Shown: positions 1 to 5,796 of the stretch, piece by piece | Layout: every line of letters starts with the position of its first letter | Position numbering within the stretch: position 1 is the first letter of the stretch | From: Clostridia bacterium | Lineage (GTDB): Bacteria > Bacillota_A > Clostridia > Peptostreptococcales > Anaerovoracaceae | Assembly: GCA_024403175.1 (NCBI GenBank) | Contig: JAKSSI010000067.1 | Coordinates: 1 to 7,071 of the forward strand | DNA: 7,071 nt | Direction of reading: 5' to 3' | Notes under the pieces: generated by a model | What the model was told of the DNA's origin: nothing | The model's input: only the letters and a program-made list of their open reading frames with translations | Databases searched by the model: none | Made by a program: the position numbers and the translations under genes

Positions 1-2
1 TT

Positions 3-320
3 GCTGCTACACTTTCCGGTGGCGAACAGCAGATGCTTGCTGTAGGTCGTGCTCTTATGAGCAGACCAAAGCTTATGATGATGGACGAACCATCTCTTGG
101 TCTTGCGCCAATCGTTGTTCAGGGTATTTTCGATATCATTAAAACTGTAAACGACCAGGGTGTTACTATTCTTCTTATCGAGCAGAATGCGAATATGGCA
201 CTTAAGGTTGCACACCATGCATACGTTCTTGAAACTGGTTCCATTACAAAGTTTGGAACAGGTGCAGAACTTCTTGCAGATGAATCCATTAAGGAAGCAT
301 ATTTAGGAAAGAAAAAGTAA
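3..320 (+). CDS. livF: LivF-like ATP-binding protein of branched-chain amino acid ABC transporter (3' end only)
   Basis: This is the C-terminal part (105 residues) of an ABC transporter ATPase; its start lies outside the window. It would hydrolyse ATP at the cytoplasmic face of the membrane to drive import of branched-chain amino acids with LivG, LivH, LivM and a binding protein. Visible in order are the ABC signature LSGGEQ (residues 4-9 of the fragment), Walker B LMMMDEP (24-30) with the catalytic Glu29, and the D-loop SLGLAP (31-36). The segment LLIEQNAN (57-64) has Gln where most ABC ATPases carry the H-loop His. A VEQNA-like segment here is typical of LivF and separates it from LivG, which usually has EHDM. 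The ending, with a GTGAELL-type segment and AYLG, is also usual for LivF. The stop codon shares one base with the next gene's ATG (TAATG). Transport substrate is inferred from family; some LivF relatives belong to urea or other amide importers. Confidence 0.92.
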   Translation, partial: AATLSGGEQQMLAVGRALMSRPKLMMMDEPSLGLAPIVVQGIFDIIKTVNDQGVTILLIEQNANMALKVAHHAYVLETGSITKFGTGAELLADESIKEAYLGKKK

Positions 321-1606
321 TGAGAATACTCACAGTAATCTCCGGAATAGTCATTACCGCCTGCGGGGCATTCTGCTTTGCAGTAAGCGGCAACTTGTTT
401 GCCAGCATCGCGTTCGTAGTCGGTGTAACAATGGTTATTTCCGGTGGATGTAACATAGGTGCATATTTGATTTCCGGAAAAGGACATAACCGTCTTACCG
501 AAACTACTTTGGTAGAAGGTCTTGTAACTTTCTTCTATGGATTTGCAGTACTTAACGATCAGGTTAATGAACTTACCTTAATGATGTTCTTTGGAACCTG
601 GCTTACAGTATGCGGTGTAACAAGAGTTTCACAGAGCTTATACGTAAGCCGATTTAATCCAAAGGATTGGGCTAAAATTATTCCTCTTGCAGCAGTAGCT
701 TCCATGCTTGGCGTTGTAATGATGATGCCAAAGATCTTAGTTGCTGCAGCTCCACTTATGCTTGTAGGTGGCGCATTCATTCTTGACGGACTTTCAATGC
801 TTATGTTTGCAATGTACATGAAAAAGCGTGCACTGCCAACAGCAGAAGGTGAAATCAAGGCAAGAGAAAGAGAAGAAGCTAAAAGGGCAGTCGCCAAGGC
901 TGAACGAATTGAACGTGATAGATTAAGAAATCTTTCTAAGCATGAAAGAGAAGCTGAACTTGAACGTCAAAGAGAAGCAAAAGCTAAAGAAGATGCCGCA
1001 AAGAAGGCTGAAATTGCCGCTCAAAAAGCTGCAAGAAGACAGGCTGCTCGTCCGGCAAGTGAACGTACTATGGAGTTCACTCTTAATGAAATAAAAGACA
1101 TTAACACATTAGCTGATAAGGTCGTAAAAATCGAGGATGAGGATGAGGTTGAAACAGTAACTCTTGCAGAAAAAGCTCCAGAAGCTCCTGCAGAAGAACT
1201 TGTAAATGTTCCTGTTGAAGATCTTCAGACTCGTCCGGTTTGGCAAAGACCAACAGACATTCCTAAGGTAAGACAGGAGGCAAAGCCTGTTCAAAAGGAA
1301 AGCGAGATTACATCTCTTAGATTTACAGCTGTAAATCTTGAAGAAATAGAATCCGGAAAAACTGTTGTTGAATTCGAAAAAGTAGAACTTCCAGAACTTA
1401 AGCTTGCTTCAGATAACGAAGCTGCAGACAGAAAAGAAGTTCTTAAAGAAATCGACAAGGTTACAATTAAGAAAGAGGATTTGGACTACACACCTATAGA
1501 CTTGGAGGAACTTGTAAAAGAACCTTTGGCTCGCCCTGTAGATCCAAACGAAGCAAAAAGATTCACACAAACACTTAACTTTCATTGGGTGGAGGTAGAA
1601 AAATAA
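320..1606 (+). CDS. HdeD/DUF308-like six-helix membrane protein with long charged cytoplasmic tail
   Basis: A 428-residue protein of unknown function. The first ~168 residues hold about six hydrophobic helices in three pairs (roughly 3-22, 26-51, 62-78, 84-105, 118-136, 139-166), Gly-rich and laid out like the HdeD/DUF308 family. KKR at 168-170 follows the last helix, so by the positive-inside rule the rest is cytoplasmic. Residues ~173-250 are rich in Ala, Lys, Glu and Arg without Pro or Gly, and look like a long helix or coiled coil. Residues ~270-330 are acidic, with Pro, and probably disordered. The remainder contains short related motifs: FTLNEI (253-258), FTAVNLEEI (335-343), YTPIDLEEL (390-398) and FTQTLN (415-420). 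Ordinary HdeD proteins are near 190 residues, so the 260-residue tail is the odd part. The ATG lies in TAATG with the livF stop, after AGGA at 305-308. Family assignment rests on the helix pattern, not on a diagnostic motif. E. coli HdeD is linked to acid resistance, but that role should not be transferred. Confidence 0.8.
   Translation: MRILTVISGIVITACGAFCFAVSGNLFASIAFVVGVTMVISGGCNIGAYLISGKGHNRLTETTLVEGLVTFFYGFAVLNDQVNELTLMMFFGTWLTVCGVTRVSQSLYVSRFNPKDWAKIIPLAAVASMLGVVMMMPKILVAAAPLMLVGGAFILDGLSMLMFAMYMKKRALPTAEGEIKAREREEAKRAVAKAERIERDRLRNLSKHEREAELERQREAKAKEDAAKKAEIAAQKAARRQAARPASERTMEFTLNEIKDINTLADKVVKIEDEDEVETVTLAEKAPEAPAEELVNVPVEDLQTRPVWQRPTDIPKVRQEAKPVQKESEITSLRFTAVNLEEIESGKTVVEFEKVELPELKLASDNEAADRKEVLKEIDKVTIKKEDLDYTPIDLEELVKEPLARPVDPNEAKRFTQTLNFHWVEVEK
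1591..1595 (+). promoter_or_regulatory. Ribosome binding site that fixes the gpmI start
   Basis: A perfect GGAGG lies inside the last codons of the preceding gene, ten bases before the ATG at 1606. A possible TTG start at 1585 lies upstream of this site and would add seven residues (MGGGRKI) not expected before the conserved N-terminus of the mutase. ATG 1606 is therefore preferred. Confidence 0.85.
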
Positions 1607-3153
1607 TGAAGCCTACAATGCTTCTTATAATGGACGGCTTCGGCCTAGCACCTGATACAAATGCAAACGCAATATATGCAGCAAAGACTCCAAACCTGGA
1701 TTCTTTGTTTTCAGAATGTCCGCACGCGCAACTTAACGCGAGCGGACGTTTTGTTGGTTTGCCAAATGGTCAGATGGGTAATTCCGAAGTGGGTCATACC
1801 AACATGGGAGCTGGCAGAGTAGTATGGCAAGAGCTCTCAAAGATTACTAACGAAACGGAAAACGGCGAATTTTTCAAAAATGAAGAACTCGTTGAAATTA
1901 TGAACTACGCTAAGAAGGGTCACACACTGCATTTGATGGGACTTTTGTCCGATGGCGGTGTTCATTCCCACAACACTCATCTTTATGCCCTTATAAAGAT
2001 GGCTGCTGAGTTTGGCGTAAATAACGTTGCAATTCACTGCATTTTAGACGGAAGAGATGTTCCGCCTGCATGTGCGGAAAAATATATAGAAGAACTTCAG
2101 GAAGTCTGCGACAAATACGACACAGGCGAAATTGCTACAATTTCTGGACGTTTCTACACTATGGATAGAGACAACCGCTGGGATAGAGTAGAAGCTGCTT
2201 ACAACGTATACACAGATGGCATAGGAAGGGTCGCCCCAAGTGCAAAGCTTCTTATGGAAGAAGTAAGAAAGAACAACGAAACCGACGAATTTGTAATGCC
2301 TGGTATTGTTGCTCCTTGCAGCGCTTGTCAGAAAAAGAATCTTCCATGCGAAATGAAAAAGCATCTTGTTCAGGATGGCGATGCTATGGTCTTCTTTAAC
2401 TTTAGACCAGATCGTGCAAGAGAAATCACAAGAGCTTTTGTAGACCCTGATTTCACAGGATTCAATAGATCAATAGTTGTAAAAGATCTTCACTATGTAT
2501 GCTTTACAACTTACGATAAAACAATTCCAAACGTTAAGATTGCATTTAAGCCACAGTCTCTTAAAAACACCCTTGGTGAATATGTTTCATCTAAGGGCCT
2601 TAAGCAGCTTAGAATTGCTGAGACTGAAAAGTATGCACATGTTACTTTCTTCTTCAATGGCGGAATCGAAGCTCCTTATGAAGGCGAAGAGAGAGTACTC
2701 ATTGCATCTCCAAAGGTTGCAACTTACGATTTAAAGCCTGAAATGAGCGCTTACGAAGTAACTGAAAAGGTTATTGAAAAGATTGAAGAAGGCAAGAATG
2801 ATTTAATTATTATGAACCTTGCTAACTGCGACATGGTAGGCCACACAGGCGTATTCGAAGCAGCTGTTAAGGCTGTTGAAACAGTAGACGAATGCGTAGG
2901 AAAGATTGCAGCTGCTATAAAGAAGGCTGGCGGAAAGATGATTGTAACTGCCGACCACGGAAATGCAGATGTTATGCTTGATGAAGCAGGTAACATTGTT
3001 ACAGCTCATTCCACAAATCCTGTTCCTGTAATTCTTGTTAATGACGATAGAGAAATTACAGACGGTTCTTTGTGCGACTTAGCTCCTACACTTCTTACTC
3101 TTATGGACCTTCCTGTTCCGGAAGATATGTCAGGACACACATTAATTAAGTGA
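1606..3153 (+). CDS. gpmI: 2,3-bisphosphoglycerate-independent phosphoglycerate mutase
   Basis: A 515-residue cytoplasmic enzyme, normal length for the family, that interconverts 3-phosphoglycerate and 2-phosphoglycerate in glycolysis and gluconeogenesis, using two metal ions (usually Mn2+). The alkaline-phosphatase-like fold is shown by MDGFG with metal ligand Asp10, GNSEVGH (59-64) with the nucleophile Ser60, LDGRDVPP (147-154), GRFYTMDRDNRWDR (181-194), FRPDRAREI (266-274), DMVGHTG (409-415) with ligands Asp409 and His413, TADHGNAD (448-455) with Asp450 and His451, and AHSTNPVP (467-474) with His468. All expected catalytic and metal residues are present, so the enzyme should be active. The start is ATG 1606, behind GGAGG; the ATG overlaps the previous stop as TAATG. 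One oddity is the segment at about 236-250, which contains CSAC and a third Cys (C238, C241, C248) just before the conserved QDGDAMVFFNFRPDR region and looks like an insertion. The usual glycolytic neighbours (gap, pgk, tpiA, eno) are not in the window. Confidence 0.97.
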   Translation: MKPTMLLIMDGFGLAPDTNANAIYAAKTPNLDSLFSECPHAQLNASGRFVGLPNGQMGNSEVGHTNMGAGRVVWQELSKITNETENGEFFKNEELVEIMNYAKKGHTLHLMGLLSDGGVHSHNTHLYALIKMAAEFGVNNVAIHCILDGRDVPPACAEKYIEELQEVCDKYDTGEIATISGRFYTMDRDNRWDRVEAAYNVYTDGIGRVAPSAKLLMEEVRKNNETDEFVMPGIVAPCSACQKKNLPCEMKKHLVQDGDAMVFFNFRPDRAREITRAFVDPDFTGFNRSIVVKDLHYVCFTTYDKTIPNVKIAFKPQSLKNTLGEYVSSKGLKQLRIAETEKYAHVTFFFNGGIEAPYEGEERVLIASPKVATYDLKPEMSAYEVTEKVIEKIEEGKNDLIIMNLANCDMVGHTGVFEAAVKAVETVDECVGKIAAAIKKAGGKMIVTADHGNADVMLDEAGNIVTAHSTNPVPVILVNDDREITDGSLCDLAPTLLTLMDLPVPEDMSGHTLIK

Positions 3154-4691
3154 TTACAATTTGCGAAATAAAACTTAAAACAGGAGAATCCACAGATAGA
3201 CTCCCTGCTAAGGTTGAAAACAGACTTCACATTCCAAAAGGCAGTGTGGAGTCTCTTCGTATTGTCAAGGAATCAATTGACAGTAGAAAAAAACCGGATA
3301 TTTACAGAGTGTTTAATCTGGAATTGGTTTCAAGCCTTCCTGATGAAGACATCATAGCTGCGTGCAATAAGGCAAAGATAAAATTTAAGCTTACAGAGGA
3401 CGAAGCTAAGATTCAGTTCCCATTAGCTAAAGATACAAGTATCAGGCCTGTAGTGGCCGGTTTTGGGCCTTGTGGCATGTTTGCAGCGCTTACTCTATGC
3501 AAGATGGGATATAAGCCTATTGTGCTAGAGCGCGGTCTTTCTATGGATGAAAGAGTTGCGGCAGTAGATGCTTTCTGGAATGGCGGAAAGCTTAATCCAA
3601 AGGCAAACGTTCAGTTTGGTGAAGGCGGTGCCGGAACTTTCTCCGATGGCAAGCTTACTACAGGTACAAGATCTGTTTATAACCGTTTTGTATTAGAAAC
3701 TTTTGTAGATGCTGGCGCAAGCCCTGTAATTTTGTATAAAAACAAACCACACATTGGAACCGACGTTTTAAGAACTGTGGTTGTTAATATCAGAAAGCAG
3801 ATAGAAAGCCTCGGCGGAGAAGTACGATTTGGTGTTAAACTTGAATCTGTTGTGGTCGAGGATGGCGCTTTAAAAGCAGTAGTTTTAGACGATGGAGTTC
3901 AGATTCCAACAAATACCTTAATTCTGGCCCTTGGTCATTCTGCAAGAGACACCATTAGAACTCTTCACTCTCAGGGCGTATCCATGGAAGCAAAGAATTT
4001 CTCTATGGGTGTTAGAATTGAGCACCCGCAGAGCATGGTTGATATTGCGCAGTTTGGGTCGCCGGCTAAATCTTTAGGACTTGGCCCTGCAGACTATAAA
4101 CTAAATGTTCGAACCAAAGAAAACCGCGGAGTATATACTTTCTGCATGTGCCCTGGTGGATATGTTGTAAACGCATCTTCATTTGAAGGCGGCGTTGTAA
4201 CAAACGGTATGAGTAATTCAAACCGTGCATCTGGTACTGCTAACAGTGGTTATCTTTGCGATGTATACACAACAGACTTTGAGGAAGAAGGCCCGTTAGG
4301 AGGAATTGCTTTCCAAGAAAAATACGAAAGACTTGCCTTTGAAGTTGGCGGAAGCAATTACACTCTTCCAAAAGAAACTGTAAAAGAGTTTAAGGGTAAT
4401 TCAAAACTTAAAAATTGTCTTCCAGGTTTCGTTTATGAATCATTAAAGGAAGCTCTTCCTTTAATGGGGAAGAAGATGGAAGGTTTTGATAGAGACGATG
4501 CAGTTCTTACAGCTATTGAAAGCAGAAGCTCTTCACCTGTAAGAATTCCAAGAGATGAAACTCTTCAGGCTGTAGGAATAAAGGGCATCTATCCTGCTGG
4601 CGAAGGTGCAGGCTATGCTGGCGGTATTATGAGTGCGGCAACAGACGGTATTAAGGTGGCTGTAAAGGTGGCAGAGAATGAAGGATTATGA
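3150..4691 (+). CDS. COG2509-type FAD-dependent dehydrogenase, substrate unknown
   Basis: A 513-residue predicted cytoplasmic flavoprotein. Residues 1-95 form the N-terminal domain usual in this family (beginning ITICEIKLK). The dinucleotide-binding fold follows, with GFGPCG at 104-109 and the ribose-binding acidic residue Glu128 in LERG. Other family blocks are VQFGEGGAGTFSDGKLT (154-170), LGHSARDT (261-268), MGVRIEHPQ (286-294), CMCPGG (332-337), NGMSNSNR (352-359), ESRSSSPVRIPRD (457-469) and YPAGEGAGYAGGIMSAATDG (481-500). Together they identify the 'uncharacterised FAD-dependent dehydrogenase' group, whose reaction and substrate are not established. The start is GTG at 3150. An in-frame TAA directly precedes it and no ATG follows nearby, so GTG is the only conventional choice. 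It overlaps the gpmI stop by four bases (GTGA). The nearest Shine-Dalgarno-like AGGA, at 3132-3135, is weak and distant, so expression probably depends on translation of gpmI. The gene overlaps the next flavoprotein gene by 14 bases. Confidence 0.92.
   Translation: MITICEIKLKTGESTDRLPAKVENRLHIPKGSVESLRIVKESIDSRKKPDIYRVFNLELVSSLPDEDIIAACNKAKIKFKLTEDEAKIQFPLAKDTSIRPVVAGFGPCGMFAALTLCKMGYKPIVLERGLSMDERVAAVDAFWNGGKLNPKANVQFGEGGAGTFSDGKLTTGTRSVYNRFVLETFVDAGASPVILYKNKPHIGTDVLRTVVVNIRKQIESLGGEVRFGVKLESVVVEDGALKAVVLDDGVQIPTNTLILALGHSARDTIRTLHSQGVSMEAKNFSMGVRIEHPQSMVDIAQFGSPAKSLGLGPADYKLNVRTKENRGVYTFCMCPGGYVVNASSFEGGVVTNGMSNSNRASGTANSGYLCDVYTTDFEEEGPLGGIAFQEKYERLAFEVGGSNYTLPKETVKEFKGNSKLKNCLPGFVYESLKEALPLMGKKMEGFDRDDAVLTAIESRSSSPVRIPRDETLQAVGIKGIYPAGEGAGYAGGIMSAATDGIKVAVKVAENEGL
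4666..4671 (+). promoter_or_regulatory. Ribosome binding site for the BaiN-like flavoprotein
   Basis: AGGTGG lies six bases before the ATG at 4678, inside the end of the preceding dehydrogenase gene. This good spacing supports ATG 4678 as the start and hence a real 14-base gene overlap. The translation then begins MKDYDVIVIGSGPAG, the expected N-terminal edge of an FAD-binding fold. Confidence 0.75.
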
Positions 4692-5796
4692 TGTAATAGT
4701 AATAGGATCAGGCCCTGCAGGTTTTGCTGCTGCAACTACTGCTGCAAGACGCGGAAAAAGCGTTGTTGTGCTTGAAAGAAACGACAAATTTGCAAAGAAG
4801 ATTTATGCTACAGGAAACGGTAAGTGCAATTATGCTAACACCAATTCACCTTGGGCAAAGGAAGCTTTAGAGTTTACACAAAGCGTAGGAATAGTTCCTC
4901 TTTCAGAAGAAGAGGGTAGGCTATACCCAAGAAGCAGACAGGCTGCAAGCGTAGTTAAATGCTTAGAAGTTGGGGCTGCTAAGGCAGGCGTAATGCTTTG
5001 CAAGGATTTTGAAACAGTATCTGTACATAAAAATGGACAGGTCTTTGAGGTAAAATCTAAAGTAGGGGAAACTCTTACTTCTGATGCTGTTGTAATTGCT
5101 ACAGGCGGCAAGGCTGGTATTCAGTTTGGATGCTACGGAGACGGCTTTAAATGGGCTATGGAAATGGGCATTAATGTTATTAAGCCAATTCCAGCTCTTT
5201 GTGGTTTAGAAGTAGAAGAAAACATAGATGAACTTGCAGGAGTTAGAGTTCCTGCAGAAGTAACTCTTCTTTGCAATGACGAAGTAATTGCAAAGGATAA
5301 GGGCGAAGTTCAATTTAATAAAGGATCTGTTTCTGGTATTTGTGTAATGAATCTTGCAAGAAATATCAGAAAAGAAGAAGGAAAGAATTTCAGCATAAAA
5401 ATAGATCTTTTCACTGAATATACTCCGGAAGATTTATTAGCTCTCATTTTTAATCAGAAAGATGTAGCTGGCTGCGGTTTGGAATGTCTTGTTCCAAGGG
5501 AAATGCACGATTTCCTTCATCCATTTGCAGATTATGTTGGTATGCCAAGAGGCCCTAAGACTATGGCATATCTTTGCAAGAATCTCTGCCTTAAGGTATG
5601 TGGTACAAAGGGCTGGAAAGAAGCTCAGGTAACATGCGGCGGAGTAGACTTTAATGAATTAGACGACAATTATCAGTCAAAGAAAGTTCCTGGCATATAT
5701 TTTGCCGGTGAAGTTCTAAATTACGATGGCCCATGCGGAGGCTATAACATAACATTTGCCATTGCCAGTGGCGTAAAGGTAGGTAACTCAATTTAA
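4678..5796 (+). CDS. HI0933/BaiN-family NAD(P)/FAD-dependent oxidoreductase, compact form
   Basis: A 372-residue predicted cytoplasmic flavoprotein. It opens with YDVIVIGSGPAG (4-15), the Rossmann-type FAD site, with the acidic ribose-binding Glu33 in VLERN. The family block ATGNGKCNYAN is at 44-54; the usual form is TGNGRCN, so Lys replaces Arg. Then come EEEGRLYPRSRQAASV (77-92), VVIATGGKAG (138-147), CYGDGFKWA (152-160), IPALCGLEV (171-179), and the C-terminal FAD-binding end QVTCGGVDF (317-325) with YFAGEVLNYDGPCGGYN (341-357). Relatives are usually about 400-420 residues; this one is shorter, mainly between residues 54 and 77, where homologues carry about 20 more. The first described member, BaiN of Clostridium scindens, was linked to bile acid 7-dehydroxylation, but no other bai gene is seen here, so that role is not inferred. 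The physiological substrate is unknown. The stop TAA is followed at once by the addA ATG, in the same frame. Confidence 0.92.
   Translation: MKDYDVIVIGSGPAGFAAATTAARRGKSVVVLERNDKFAKKIYATGNGKCNYANTNSPWAKEALEFTQSVGIVPLSEEEGRLYPRSRQAASVVKCLEVGAAKAGVMLCKDFETVSVHKNGQVFEVKSKVGETLTSDAVVIATGGKAGIQFGCYGDGFKWAMEMGINVIKPIPALCGLEVEENIDELAGVRVPAEVTLLCNDEVIAKDKGEVQFNKGSVSGICVMNLARNIRKEEGKNFSIKIDLFTEYTPEDLLALIFNQKDVAGCGLECLVPREMHDFLHPFADYVGMPRGPKTMAYLCKNLCLKVCGTKGWKEAQVTCGGVDFNELDDNYQSKKVPGIYFAGEVLNYDGPCGGYNITFAIASGVKVGNSI

Noticed and set aside
119..487. Minus-strand open frame of 122 codons across the livF/HdeD junction
   Set aside because: It is antisense to the conserved LivF C-terminus and the next gene's start, with no domain and unlikely composition.
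559..897. Minus-strand open frame of 112 codons opposite the HdeD-like gene
   Set aside because: It lies wholly antisense to a convincing membrane protein gene, its composition mirrors the complementary hydrophobic codons, and it has no recognisable family.
840..1050. Purine-rich, repeat-looking stretch
   Set aside because: Explained by Lys, Glu, Arg and Ala codons of the predicted coiled coil; no exact DNA repeat unit was found.
1585..1605. Upstream TTG start for gpmI
   Set aside because: It would precede the GGAGG site and add a non-conserved MGGGRKI; ATG 1606 has correct spacing and gives the usual N-terminus.
2044..2364. Minus-strand open frame of 106 codons opposite gpmI
   Set aside because: Antisense to strongly conserved mutase blocks; Ser-, Phe- and Val-rich shadow translation.
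4678..5796. Bile acid dehydroxylation locus suggested by the BaiN resemblance
   Set aside because: No other bai gene is present and the family is widespread in bacteria that do not modify bile acids.
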